A stretch of DNA of 47,160 nt from a virus: positions 1-47,160 of IMG/VR virus record IMGVR_UViG_3300042887_001118; one strand, 5' to 3'. The notes under the pieces are model-generated. The model saw only the letters and a program-made list of their open reading frames with translations. It made no database searches and had not been told where the DNA came from. A program made the position numbers and the translations under genes. Positions 38,576 to 46,287 of this stretch are shown in pieces (within the stretch, counting starts at the first letter, position 1; the number at the start of each line of letters is the position of its first letter).

Positions 38576-38746
38576 ATGTTTGAAGAAATTGAAATTGGAG
38601 ACATCTACAACGAGAACGAAGAAGAGTTAATTGAAATGATCGAAGAACTTGAGAAAGAAGTTAAGTTCTATTTAGCACAAGGCAACAAGACTGCTGCTAA
38701 CTTGATCAAGAAACAAATTAAGGACCTTAAAAAAGCACACTTCTAA
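38576..38746 (+). CDS. Small acidic helical protein
   Basis: The 56-residue reading frame is strongly acidic at the N-terminus (FEEIEIGDIYNENEEELIE) and basic at the C-terminus (KKQIKDLKKAHF), consistent with a dimerising helix. It begins 3 nt after the previous stop and ends 2 nt before the next gene. Unknown function. Confidence 0.5.
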   Translation: MFEEIEIGDIYNENEEELIEMIEELEKEVKFYLAQGNKTAANLIKKQIKDLKKAHF

Positions 38747-38748
38747 TT

Positions 38749-38961
38749 ATGAAAACAGAAGAAACACTAACACGAGTATTGCTAGCACTTGGAGTAATAG
38801 CGCTATATGGCATCTTATTAGGTTTACCATTACAGTTATTATGGAACTGGTTAATGCCAATCGTATTCAATCTGCCGACAATAACATTTTGGCAGGCGAT
38901 GGGACTTAATATCATGGCATCTATATTATTTAAAGATAACAGTATTAAAAATGACAAATAA
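38749..38961 (+). CDS. Two-helix membrane protein
   Basis: The 70-residue protein is mostly hydrophobic with two membrane segments (VLLALGVIALYGILLGLPL and IVFNLPTITFWQAMGLNI). It has a short charged tail that overlaps the next gene by 11 nt. It may alter host membranes; no family recognised. Confidence 0.55.
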   Translation: MKTEETLTRVLLALGVIALYGILLGLPLQLLWNWLMPIVFNLPTITFWQAMGLNIMASILFKDNSIKNDK

Positions 38962-39166
38962 AAAGTATTGCAAAGTATGTAACACTGAGATCCACCCAAA
39001 ACGAGTGGCTCTTGGTTACTCTACCACTTGTGTTAACCATAGCACAGCAGAGAGATTCACGGGTCACCTCGTTGTAGACGGTAAGACAGATTATTCAATA
39101 CAGATAATCAAAGACCCTGAGGTAGGCAAGAAGCTCAAACAACTAGCTCAGGCTTCAATAGGCTAA
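38951..39166 (+). CDS. Zinc-finger protein, DksA/TraR-like segment
   Basis: The 71-residue protein starts CKVCNTEIHPKRVALGYSTT then CVNHS, a Cys4-type finger recalling small phage TraR/DksA-like proteins. A basic C-terminal helix (VGKKLKQLAQASIG) follows. A role in RNA polymerase or nucleic-acid binding is possible, but length is too short for full DksA. Confidence 0.6.
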   Translation: MTNKKYCKVCNTEIHPKRVALGYSTTCVNHSTAERFTGHLVVDGKTDYSIQIIKDPEVGKKLKQLAQASIG

Positions 39167-39190
39167 TATTTATTAACACAAACAAGACAC

Positions 39191-39475
39191 ATGAGCTACA
39201 TAAAACCACAAGACTATTCAAAACAAATAGCGAGTTTACTATCAGAAGGCATAGACACTGTAACTGGTATGGCAACAGAACCTACAATTGTAACAGTTAA
39301 AGAAGCAATCAAGAACCTTACCACGGACGATAGAGAGCAGTTAGAACAATATGCGGCGTCTTTAAAGGAGATCAAAACTGAGATGAATAAGTTGATTAAC
39401 AAAGGAAAAAAAGGAAAGAAGGTGGAAGAAACTGGCGGAGATATGATGAATTTGACAATGCCAACGGAAGAGTAA
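39191..39475 (+). CDS. Hypothetical coiled-coil protein
   Basis: The 94-residue protein is helical and acidic (VKEAIKNLTTDDREQLEQYA) with a poly-Lys stretch (NKGKKGKKVEE) near the end. An ATATTTAT box at 39166-39173 lies 17 nt upstream. Function unknown. Confidence 0.55.
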   Translation: MSYIKPQDYSKQIASLLSEGIDTVTGMATEPTIVTVKEAIKNLTTDDREQLEQYAASLKEIKTEMNKLINKGKKGKKVEETGGDMMNLTMPTEE

Positions 39476-39492
39476 TATAAACAAAAACAGTT

Positions 39493-39834
39493 ATGCAAAA
39501 TTTAGTTTTCGGTATCCTATACGGGATCATCGGTCAAATAGGATCGTTCTTACAATTACAAGGCGGAATAAAATATAATTGGTATCCCAAATATTTGTGG
39601 GTGTCCATGTTAGCCGCAGTACCATTAAGTTGGTTCTATCTTTTATCAGTACAACATTTCGTTAAAGCTTTCGATGGCGATATATGGCCAAGTAGATTGC
39701 TTGGATTTTCTATAGGCATCATCATGTTTACTTTACTCAGTGCTATTATGTTTAGAGAGCCATTCACACTGAAAACTATAGTATGTTTGCTACTCGGTTT
39801 TTCTATCGTAGCAATTCAGGTACTTTGGAGATAG
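39493..39834 (+). CDS. Four-helix membrane protein, SMR/EamA-like
   Basis: The 113-residue protein has four predicted membrane helices (about residues 1-20, 35-53, 66-86, 92-110), with short loops and Trp/Tyr near the interfaces. The size and topology resemble small multidrug-resistance type transporters, but the signature Glu in helix 1 is absent. Phages carry such membrane proteins rarely; role unknown. Confidence 0.6.
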   Translation: MQNLVFGILYGIIGQIGSFLQLQGGIKYNWYPKYLWVSMLAAVPLSWFYLLSVQHFVKAFDGDIWPSRLLGFSIGIIMFTLLSAIMFREPFTLKTIVCLLLGFSIVAIQVLWR

Positions 39835-39870
39835 ATTTTATTAGCATTATTTATTAGATTAAATTTACTT

Positions 39871-40623
39871 ATGAAAACGGTTATAATAGGAGACGTGCAC
39901 GGTAGAGATCAATGGAAACAGATCGTAGCGCAAGAGAAGGACGCAGATAGATTTGTATTCTTAGGTGACTACTTCGATTCGTTTGATATTTCTGCTGTAG
40001 AACAGATGCACAACTTTAAAGAGATCGTGGAGTTTAAACAAACTATCGGCGAAGAAGTTATCATGCTAATAGGTAACCACGATTATCACTATTTTCCTGA
40101 GATGGGCGACAGCTCTACATCTGGTTACCAAACACGAATGGCTGTGGTAATTAAACAATTGATTGGAGAAAACAGAGAACATCTACAAGTTGCACATAGA
40201 ATTGGAAAATTTGTATTCAGCCACGCAGGAATTAGTAGCGAGTGGTTAGACGATACTATTATAGATTGGACAGAAGAGAATATGGTCGATAAGATTAACG
40301 AGTTGTTTAAGTATACACCACTATCTTTAGACTATAGATCTTTTAAAATGTTCAGCGCAACAGAATGGGCTGGAGCAAGTGGTTATGGCAACGAAACATA
40401 TCAAGGACCGATGTGGATAAGACCTAAAGCTTTAATGGAGGCCAATAAGAAAACACTACGTAATAAGATTATTCAAGTGGTTGGTCACACATATCAAAAC
40501 GAGATAGACAAGGAAGGTAAGGCAACAGGTGGTAGATATTATTTCGTTGACGTACAAGAAACAAGTCAAGAGTATATGATCATTACAGATGGTCAGATAT
40601 CATTTAATAAAACAAAAAAATAA
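39871..40623 (+). CDS. Metallophosphoesterase
   Basis: The 250-residue enzyme shows the calcineurin-like metallophosphoesterase motifs: GDVHGRDQW near the N-terminus, FLGDYFDSF, GNHDYHYF, FSHAGISSEW and VVGHTYQ. These bind a two-metal centre that hydrolyses phosphate esters. Length matches phage and bacterial serine/threonine-type phosphatases. Substrates may be nucleotides or phosphoproteins. The start follows a TTATTTAT box. Confidence 0.88.
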   Translation: MKTVIIGDVHGRDQWKQIVAQEKDADRFVFLGDYFDSFDISAVEQMHNFKEIVEFKQTIGEEVIMLIGNHDYHYFPEMGDSSTSGYQTRMAVVIKQLIGENREHLQVAHRIGKFVFSHAGISSEWLDDTIIDWTEENMVDKINELFKYTPLSLDYRSFKMFSATEWAGASGYGNETYQGPMWIRPKALMEANKKTLRNKIIQVVGHTYQNEIDKEGKATGGRYYFVDVQETSQEYMIITDGQISFNKTKK

Positions 40624-40628
40624 AAGTT

Positions 40629-40895
40629 ATGCCAAGTATTTTAGTAAACGTAGACACAGAGATTGACGTTGACGTAGAAGTTAAAGATTTTTTAGAAGAT
40701 TGTGACACTTCAGAAATTGATGAAGTCATAGATTGGTTAAAAGATAACAAACACATAAAAGATACACATATAGATAGACAAGTATGTGCCACTGAATTAG
40801 AATTCATAGAAGCATTAGATAAGTTGTGCACAAAATGGAATGCACTATCTAAAGAAGAAGAGGCATTTATAGTAAACTTAGCAAAAAGGTTTTAA
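40629..40895 (+). CDS. Small acidic hypothetical protein
   Basis: The 88-residue product is strongly acidic and Val-rich (VNVDTEIDVDVEVKDFLEDC) with a helical C-terminus. The start context is AAAAGTT. Lack of motif prevents a functional call. It lies 5 nt after the metallophosphoesterase gene. Confidence 0.55.
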   Translation: MPSILVNVDTEIDVDVEVKDFLEDCDTSEIDEVIDWLKDNKHIKDTHIDRQVCATELEFIEALDKLCTKWNALSKEEEAFIVNLAKRF

Positions 40896-40898
40896 TTT

Positions 40899-41066
40899 AT
40901 GGCCACTGTAATAGAACTCACAGACAAGATAGAAGATCTATTCACTAAGACGCCTGATAAGAGGAAGAAGGCAGAGTATATAGAGTGGAAAGACACCATA
41001 AACAAAGTCATACAAGATTGCAATAAATTGTGTAAATTTAAAATGTACGACATAATAAAGAAATGA
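40899..41066 (+). CDS. Small helical hypothetical protein
   Basis: The 55-residue reading frame begins 3 nt after the previous stop and its stop overlaps the next start (ATGA). It is charged and helical (DKIEDLFTKTPDKRKKAEYI) with two Cys (CNKLCKFK) that could bind metal or form a disulfide. The compact fit supports a real gene. Confidence 0.5.
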   Translation: MATVIELTDKIEDLFTKTPDKRKKAEYIEWKDTINKVIQDCNKLCKFKMYDIIKK

Positions 41067-41725
41067 AGAAAATAATATTCTGTTTGCCAGGTAGAGAGTT
41101 CAGCGGTAGGTTCCTTCAGTGTTGGACCGAATTAGTATATGCTTGCTTACAGAATGGTATACAACCCATCATGTCGCAACACTACTCGCCTCTGTTATAC
41201 TATGTACGTAACATGTGTTTAGGAGGTAACAATATATCAGGCGTGGATCAGAAACCATTTCAAGGCGAAGTAGATTACGACTATATAATGTGGATAGATT
41301 CAGATATTGTATTTAGTCCAGACCAATTCTTTAAGTTAGTAGATAACGACAAAGATATAGCAAGTGGATTGTACATGATGCAAGATAATACTAACTACGC
41401 AACTGTAGAAACGTGGGATAATGACTTCTTTAAAAAGAACGGTCACTTCCAATTTGTAGATAGAGAGATATTAAGTACAAAGAAGAAGCCATTTGTAGTA
41501 GATTATACTGGATTCGGATGGATGCTAATGAAGAAAGGCGTGTTTGAATCTTTACAGTATCCATGGTTCCAACCAATATGGAAAGAATACGAGATAGATG
41601 GTAAGATCATAAGAGACTTTACAATGGAAGACGTAGCGTTCTGTCATATGATCAAAGAGAAAGGCTACAATATATGGATCGATCCAACGGTTGTAGTAGG
41701 CCACGAGAAGATGATGGTATTATAA
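41063..41725 (+). CDS. GT-A glycosyltransferase-like protein outside the main island
   Basis: The 220-residue protein has IIFCLPGREFSGRFLQCW at the N-terminus, SQHYSPLLYYVRNMCLGG, and the DxD motif MWIDSDIVFSPDQF, followed by ASGLYMM and YTGFGWMLMKKGVFE, as in Anp1/GT2-like transferases. It stands 12 kb away from the glycan island and may modify a different target, or act later. Start overlaps the previous stop by 4 nt. Confidence 0.78.
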   Translation: MKKIIFCLPGREFSGRFLQCWTELVYACLQNGIQPIMSQHYSPLLYYVRNMCLGGNNISGVDQKPFQGEVDYDYIMWIDSDIVFSPDQFFKLVDNDKDIASGLYMMQDNTNYATVETWDNDFFKKNGHFQFVDREILSTKKKPFVVDYTGFGWMLMKKGVFESLQYPWFQPIWKEYEIDGKIIRDFTMEDVAFCHMIKEKGYNIWIDPTVVVGHEKMMVL

Positions 41726-41741
41726 TTAGTAACAATAAAAC

Positions 41742-41909
41742 ATGGACAACATGAAGTGTTTAAAAAACAAAAAAACAGGAAACATCATTAGAGTATCTGA
41801 CGTACAAGCTAGACAAATGGAAGGTAGTCAGTGGTCTTACGTACCAAAATCTGATTGGAAATCTCAAGAGAGACCAGTTAAAAAAGAAGTTAAGAATGAA
41901 GAAGCTTAA
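41742..41909 (+). CDS. Small hypothetical protein
   Basis: The 55-residue reading frame is basic at the N-terminus (MKCLKNKKTGNIIRVSD) and mixed at the C-terminus (WSYVPKSDWKSQERPVKKEV). Its stop overlaps the start of the next gene. The coding-like composition and fit support a real gene of unknown function. Confidence 0.5.
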   Translation: MDNMKCLKNKKTGNIIRVSDVQARQMEGSQWSYVPKSDWKSQERPVKKEVKNEEA

Positions 41910-42228
41910 AGCAATTTGGCATGAAATCATCGAGAGATGGTTCTTGCTTACTTTCTACGGCGAGAGAATGGAAAGAGAGAGACTGCAGATATTAGCTGAG
42001 CTAGTGAAAAGAAAAGACACCTTATGGAAGAACATTCCTACAGGAGGCACAAGAACTTTTAAAGAGATTATTAGTTTAAAAGAACCTAGCACAAAGGAGT
42101 TAATAAAAGAATACGAAAAAGAAAGTCCAGTAATTCAAGACGCTCTATACGAAGCATATAAAAATATTCAACAAAAAGAAAAAGAAAATGGCAACAGCGA
42201 AAAAACCATCAACAAAGAGAGCAACTAA
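41896..42228 (+). CDS. Helical hypothetical protein
   Basis: The 110-residue product is helical with mixed charge (IWHEIIERWFLLTFYGERME, STKELIKEYEKESPVIQ). It begins inside the previous gene and overlaps the next by 41 nt. No family recognised. Confidence 0.5.
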   Translation: MKKLKAIWHEIIERWFLLTFYGERMERERLQILAELVKRKDTLWKNIPTGGTRTFKEIISLKEPSTKELIKEYEKESPVIQDALYEAYKNIQQKEKENGNSEKTINKESN

Positions 42229-42436
42229 AAAAGCAGAACCTATCGAAGCCAACGTTATTAATATGGGTCAGACTAAAGAACCTATTTGGTATCCTATCGA
42301 TTGGGAAAAAGTAAAGACTATAGAAGACGTAAAGGTTATCTTAGAAAACATGGGTTTAGGATGCTACGATAATGCACCGGCTTATGAGGTTCTAAAGAAG
42401 TATTGCTTTAGTAGATACGTTAAAATAGTTCAGTAA
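42188..42436 (+). CDS. Small hypothetical protein
   Basis: The 82-residue protein has a basic N-terminus (TAKKPSTKRATKKAEP) and a mixed body (EPIWYPIDWEKVKTIEDVK) ending in aromatic and Cys residues. The start overlaps the previous gene. Function unknown. Confidence 0.5.
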   Translation: MATAKKPSTKRATKKAEPIEANVINMGQTKEPIWYPIDWEKVKTIEDVKVILENMGLGCYDNAPAYEVLKKYCFSRYVKIVQ

Positions 42437-42654
42437 TGACTAAGGAAGAAGCCCAATTTGTCAACAAACTATGCGAAAGTAACTCTACAACATGGACAAA
42501 GTTACACATAGAATATCAGAAGCAGTTCGTTGATCCATCTCTGTGGTATCAATCTCCTTCAGGCTACCAAAAAGATACTCCATTACCACACGGAAATCAA
42601 ATAGATGGTAGTGAATTATGTAAAGAGGCAGAAAAGATATTAAACAAAATATAG
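42436..42654 (+). CDS. Small hypothetical protein
   Basis: The 72-residue product starts at the last base of the previous stop. It contains FVNKLCESNSTTWTKLHIEY and YQSPSGYQKDTPLPHG, with no recognised domain. Confidence 0.5.
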   Translation: MTKEEAQFVNKLCESNSTTWTKLHIEYQKQFVDPSLWYQSPSGYQKDTPLPHGNQIDGSELCKEAEKILNKI

Positions 42655-42659
42655 AAATT

Positions 42660-42776
42660 ATGTTGTATATTGCAATAGGATTGATCGGTACGTGGATATG
42701 GATAGCCTACGAAGTTAAGTGTGCTCCATACTACGATGAAGATACCAAGACTTTCTACAAGAAACCAAAAAAATAA
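42660..42776 (+). CDS. Short membrane protein
   Basis: The 38-residue reading frame encodes a membrane helix (LYIAIGLIGTWIWIAYEV) followed by a polar Cys/Tyr/Lys tail. It fits the gap between neighbours with a 5-nt lead and a 5-nt tail. Real but of unknown role. Confidence 0.45.
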   Translation: MLYIAIGLIGTWIWIAYEVKCAPYYDEDTKTFYKKPKK

Positions 42777-42781
42777 AAGTT

Positions 42782-43669
42782 ATGAATTTAGGATACGCGT
42801 GCATCAATATGACCATGCAGAAAGAGGTTAGTACGAATAGAACAATGATGAAACGCACATTCGAAGCCAAAGGAATGGACTACGTCTCTGATTTGGCGGT
42901 CCTAAATTCTAGAGATATCATTAAGATACTAGAGTGGAACATACAACACGGAATCAAATTGTTTAGAATATCGTCTAGCATAATTCCATGGGGAAATAAC
43001 ATAGACATAACTCAACTAAAGGACTACGAAGAGATCAAGTCAGAACTAAAAAAGGCTGGAGACTTTGCTAAACTTTGGGATATTAGAATCACGTGCCATC
43101 CAGGTCCATTCGTAGTACTTACTTCACCAAAGGATAGCGTAGTCGATAATGCTATATCAGATTTAGAAATGCACGCTAAGCTATTCGATATGATGGGTCT
43201 TTCTAAAACTCCATACAACAAGATCAATATACATTGTAATGGAGTATACGGAGACAAGATCACTGCTATGGATAGATTCTGCGAAAACTTTAACAGACTT
43301 TCTGAATCTGTACGCAGTAGATTGACAGTAGAGAACGACGATAAAGCATCTATGTACTCAGTTAAAGATCTAATGTACATTCATAACAAGATAGGTATTC
43401 CCATTGTATTCGACTACCACCACCACCAATTTTGTACTGGAGATATGACTGAGCAAGAAGCCTTATTGTTGGCATCAACAACTTGGCCAAAAGACATACG
43501 ACCTATCGTACACTATTCAGAATCAAAAGCACTACACGAAAACGACAATAAACAAAAACCTCAAGCTCACTCAGAATATATCAATGCACTTCCCAATACT
43601 TATGGAATAGAAGTAGATTGTATGGTTGAAGCAAAAGCAAAAGAATTAGCAATACTACCCTTTTTATAA
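42782..43669 (+). CDS. uvsE: UV damage endonuclease (UvdE/UvsE)
   Basis: The 295-residue protein fits UvdE: NLGYACINMTMQ and STNRTMMKRTF at the N-terminus, FRISSSIIPWG, HPGPFVVLTSP, INIHCNGVYGDK, LTVENDDKASMY and FDYHHHQFC with conserved acids and His that bind three metals in a TIM barrel. The enzyme nicks 5' of UV photoproducts. In a phage it can repair genomes damaged by sunlight. The start context is AAAAGTT. Confidence 0.92.
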   Translation: MNLGYACINMTMQKEVSTNRTMMKRTFEAKGMDYVSDLAVLNSRDIIKILEWNIQHGIKLFRISSSIIPWGNNIDITQLKDYEEIKSELKKAGDFAKLWDIRITCHPGPFVVLTSPKDSVVDNAISDLEMHAKLFDMMGLSKTPYNKINIHCNGVYGDKITAMDRFCENFNRLSESVRSRLTVENDDKASMYSVKDLMYIHNKIGIPIVFDYHHHQFCTGDMTEQEALLLASTTWPKDIRPIVHYSESKALHENDNKQKPQAHSEYINALPNTYGIEVDCMVEAKAKELAILPFL

Positions 43670-43670
43670 T

Positions 43671-43913
43671 ATGGAAAATAAGATAAACGAAAAGCAACAG
43701 AAAGAATTACAGCAAACAATAGACACACTCAAGAAAACCTTAGGAGATCTTGATGGTATGACTAGTCTATTAGAAGATATGAAAAACATATCCGAAAAAC
43801 TAAAGTTCTTGGACGATATAGACGAGAACTCTGATCCCGAAGAGGCGCTAAACAAGATGAAGGAAGTGTTCGAACAAGAAGACAAGCCAGAGGAGGGAGA
43901 AGGTTTAATTTAA
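43671..43913 (+). CDS. Coiled-coil hypothetical protein
   Basis: The 80-residue protein is a long charged helix (INEKQQKELQQTIDTLKKTL, DMKNISEKLKFLDDIDENSD) with an acidic end. It begins 1 nt after uvsE and lies 14 nt before the mucin-like protein gene. Function unknown. Confidence 0.55.
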   Translation: MENKINEKQQKELQQTIDTLKKTLGDLDGMTSLLEDMKNISEKLKFLDDIDENSDPEEALNKMKEVFEQEDKPEEGEGLI

Positions 43914-43927
43914 CATATTTATCCTAG

Positions 43928-45163
43928 ATGGCAGACAGACCTAGACTAAATATAACATCTAAACAGAAATTTGATTTAAAAAATGCAATTGCTGATTTTC
44001 AATCTAATCAAGGTGGCAACGTAAGCTTTATAGAACCAGGTATCAAAACAGTAGGAGTCTCTGTCACTCCATCAATCTCAATTTCTATTACTCCTTCTGT
44101 TACACCAAGCGTGTCTAGAACGCCTAGTGTATCAGTTACTCCTTCAATTAGTGTAACTCCCAGCACTTCTATATCTAATACTCCTTCAGTTACAGTAAGC
44201 TTAACTCCGTCAGTTAGTATTACGCCATCTGTTACCGTCTCAACAACTCCGTCTGTAACTATAAGTAGAACTCCTTCTACCTCAGTTACGCCGTCGATAT
44301 CAGTTACGCCGTCGATATCAGTTACGAATAGTATATCTGTTACTCCTCAAGTATCCGCAACTCCAGCCGTAACTCCAACAGTTACACCTTCTACATCTAT
44401 TACAGCAACGCCTAGTTATACACCTACACCCACTGCAACACCATCTCCAACTCCTAGCATAACTCCTTCTTCTAGTGGATCTGGTGGAATTGTAACTTCA
44501 GGACTGGTATTCAACCTAGCATCAGCACCAACTTCAGGAACAACATGGACTGATGCAACTGGTAATGGATACAACGCAACGTTGAATGGAGCTTCTTCTT
44601 ATACATCTTCATTCTCAGGCGGTATACAATTAGCAAACGCCAATAATTCCTCAGAAGAAACTGGATATATTAGTGTGCCTTATAATATTACTAGTAGTGC
44701 AGTAACAGTAGAAATGGTTGCTTCGTTCAATCCTACTGATTATTGGGGAGCAATATGGGGTAATGAAGTTTATAACTCTGACTCTGGCTACTTCGCTTAC
44801 ATGGATAGTGCAACATCAATAAATTATGGTAAGTCAACTTCTGAGTCCTCAGAAACTGTAACAGCTAGCGATGCAGTAAGACATTGGGTATTTGTTATAA
44901 ACGGAACTAGTCATAGCTTGTATTTAAATGGTATTCAAGTTGGTACTACAGACACAGTGAGTATTCAAACTCTATTTGCATCTAATAATTTCTATTTTGG
45001 TGCAAGACACACTAATGCAGGTACAGGATTCACAGACGTATTGAATAACTCTACAGCGGCATTCTACCCAGCATTTTATCAAATGCGTGTATACGGTAGA
45101 GGATTATCGTCAGGAGAAATCACTCAAAACTTTAATGCAATAAAGGGAACTTACGGACTTTAA
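43928..45163 (+). CDS. Mucin-like Thr-Pro-Ser repeat protein with LamG-type lectin domain
   Basis: The 411-residue protein has a 43-residue head (RLNITSKQKFDLKNAIADFQ), then 20-odd repeats of S-V/I-T-P-S (about residues 44-182), and a jelly-roll domain (about 188-411) with VFNLASAPTSGTTWTDATGN, SAVTVEMVASFNP, HWVFVINGTSHSLYLNGIQV and YGRGLSSGEI, as in LamG/concanavalin-like lectins. No signal peptide is visible, so it is likely a virion protein such as a fibre or head decoration. The repeats are a plausible site for O-glycosylation by the phage transferases. Confidence 0.8.
   Translation: MADRPRLNITSKQKFDLKNAIADFQSNQGGNVSFIEPGIKTVGVSVTPSISISITPSVTPSVSRTPSVSVTPSISVTPSTSISNTPSVTVSLTPSVSITPSVTVSTTPSVTISRTPSTSVTPSISVTPSISVTNSISVTPQVSATPAVTPTVTPSTSITATPSYTPTPTATPSPTPSITPSSSGSGGIVTSGLVFNLASAPTSGTTWTDATGNGYNATLNGASSYTSSFSGGIQLANANNSSEETGYISVPYNITSSAVTVEMVASFNPTDYWGAIWGNEVYNSDSGYFAYMDSATSINYGKSTSESSETVTASDAVRHWVFVINGTSHSLYLNGIQVGTTDTVSIQTLFASNNFYFGARHTNAGTGFTDVLNNSTAAFYPAFYQMRVYGRGLSSGEITQNFNAIKGTYGL
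44282..44326 (+). repeat. Tandem 18-bp repeat inside the Thr-Pro-Ser tract
   Basis: TCAGTTACGCCGTCGATA occurs twice perfectly (44282-44299, 44300-44317) and again in part (TCAGTTACG, 44318-44326). It codes for SVTPSI and lies in a longer degenerate repeat tract. Perfect tandem copies invite slippage or recombination, so the repeat number may vary between isolates. Confidence 0.8.
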
Positions 45164-45171
45164 ACTTTTAT

Positions 45172-45202
45172 TTTACTGGCAAAAAAGGATTCTGTATATT
45201 TG
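45172..45202 (+). promoter_or_regulatory. Bacteroidota-type promoter, TTTA-n19-TATATTTG
   Basis: TATATTTG at 45195-45202 fits the TAnnTTTG -7 box of Bacteroidota sigma-ABfr, with TTTA at 45172-45175 at a 19-nt distance in place of the TTG-type -33 box. The next gene starts 4 nt later, so a transcript from it would be almost leaderless. Confidence 0.55.
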
Positions 45203-45206
45203 ATCT

Positions 45207-45365
45207 ATGACTAAGAGCAAAATCATAGAACAGATCAGATACTGGAAAGAAGTGTTCCAACCCGTTAATAACATGGGCAAGTGGTACGCGTCAATAAGAG
45301 TACAGAAATTGACCGAGCAATTAGACAAACGTAGTAAGAAATTAAACAAGAAGAATGACAAATAG
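45207..45365 (+). CDS. Small basic hypothetical protein
   Basis: The 52-residue reading frame is basic and helical (KIIEQIRYWKEVFQPVNNM, QKLTEQLDKRSKKLNKKN). It begins 4 nt after a promoter-like box and overlaps the Tat-signal gene by 11 nt. Function unknown. Confidence 0.5.
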   Translation: MTKSKIIEQIRYWKEVFQPVNNMGKWYASIRVQKLTEQLDKRSKKLNKKNDK

Positions 45366-45570
45366 AAGAGACTTCCTCAAGTCTAGCTTGTTCTCAGCTA
45401 TCGCACTCGCGCTCCCGATCAGTGCCAAACCCGAGAGCATAGTAAATACAAAGGTTGAACCCGATAGAGCATTCTACACAAACGGAGTAGAGAGGATGAG
45501 GATATACAGCAACGGTAATGTAGGAATCGGAACTATCATGCCACCATACGAATTAAAACTAAGCATATAA
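45355..45570 (+). CDS. Tat-signal mini-protein with tail-fibre-like end
   Basis: The 71-residue protein opens with a twin-arginine export signal (RRDFLKSSLFSAIALALPIS). Its short mature part ends with MRIYSNGNVGIGT then PPYELKLSI, the motif repeated in phage tail-fibre proteins, including that at 1942 in this window. It stops one base into the next gene. The pairing of a host export signal with a fibre fragment is unusual. It may be a receptor decoy, a recombination product, or an unrelated secreted protein. Confidence 0.6.
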   Translation: MTNRRDFLKSSLFSAIALALPISAKPESIVNTKVEPDRAFYTNGVERMRIYSNGNVGIGTIMPPYELKLSI

Positions 45571-45977
45571 TGGAAGAGATTAACATTCAGGAGTGGGACA
45601 ACTTACAACCCGACCCGATAAGCGACAAAACAAAAGTAGAATTAGCCTTAATAGATCTATACAATAGATTAGCGATTCAGATCCCGACCAATCATCAAGC
45701 CATATTGGACGAGTTAGCAGAAAAGTTACTATCGCAAGAAGCCTCACTCACAGTCAAACAAGTTGACAGTTCCCTAGAGTCTTCAATACGCGACACAAAA
45801 CTAAGGGTAGAAGCGAACAGTCCTTACAACGACGGTTGGACCAAGGAGTTCTACGAGAAAGAATTGAAACGCTACAACGCAGGGACCAAAGAGTGGCCTA
45901 TCGAACGCACCAAGAACGAGCAAGACTACATGTACAATTGGATACGCGAGAAGAGTGGTAGGGTCAAGCTAGACTAA
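45570..45977 (+). CDS. Hypothetical protein with polar helical body
   Basis: The 135-residue protein is highly polar with Gln/Asn and Lys/Glu (LAIQIPTNHQAILDELAE, WTKEFYEKELKRYNAGTKEW). A few aromatic residues mark the C-terminus. It starts on the last base of the previous stop. Base composition here is richer in C/G than in the centre of the window. No family recognised. Confidence 0.55.
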   Translation: MEEINIQEWDNLQPDPISDKTKVELALIDLYNRLAIQIPTNHQAILDELAEKLLSQEASLTVKQVDSSLESSIRDTKLRVEANSPYNDGWTKEFYEKELKRYNAGTKEWPIERTKNEQDYMYNWIREKSGRVKLD

Positions 45978-45986
45978 GGACTTATA

Positions 45987-46018
45987 TTTCCTTGATAGAC
46001 AAGAATCGTGTATATTTG
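45987..46018 (+). promoter_or_regulatory. Bacteroidota-type promoter, TTTC-n20-TATATTTG
   Basis: TATATTTG at 46011-46018 again fits TAnnTTTG, with TTTC at 45987-45990 as a weak -33 box. The next gene starts 22 nt downstream, in an AAAGTT context. It is the second such promoter in 850 bp and suggests host-sigma-driven expression of this small-gene group. Confidence 0.55.
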
Positions 46019-46040
46019 ATAACAAACAACAACTAAAGTT

Positions 46041-46283
46041 ATGAGAAACAGGTACGAAATGAACCCATTATCCATGATCGATGGTGGAAGCCGCATCAAA
46101 ATTACATTCAAGAACGGAGTAGAAAAGCACTACGAGAACATTAAGGACGTAAGCGCATACGTAGCGAAAGTGTTGAGTGAAAGCGACTACATGATCGAGA
46201 AGATTGATATGGAGAAGGAAGTGGTAACAAAAGAGTGGAAGACTCTATTTGGCAGAAAACGTTTCACCCAAGACCTTATCTAA
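46041..46283 (+). CDS. Small hypothetical protein
   Basis: The 80-residue protein has a beta-rich N-terminus (RIKITFKNGVEKHYENIKDV) and a helical end (YVAKVLSESDYMIEKIDMEK). It is the first gene after the second TATATTTG promoter. Function unknown. Confidence 0.55.
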   Translation: MRNRYEMNPLSMIDGGSRIKITFKNGVEKHYENIKDVSAYVAKVLSESDYMIEKIDMEKEVVTKEWKTLFGRKRFTQDLI

Positions 46284-46287
46284 TAGT

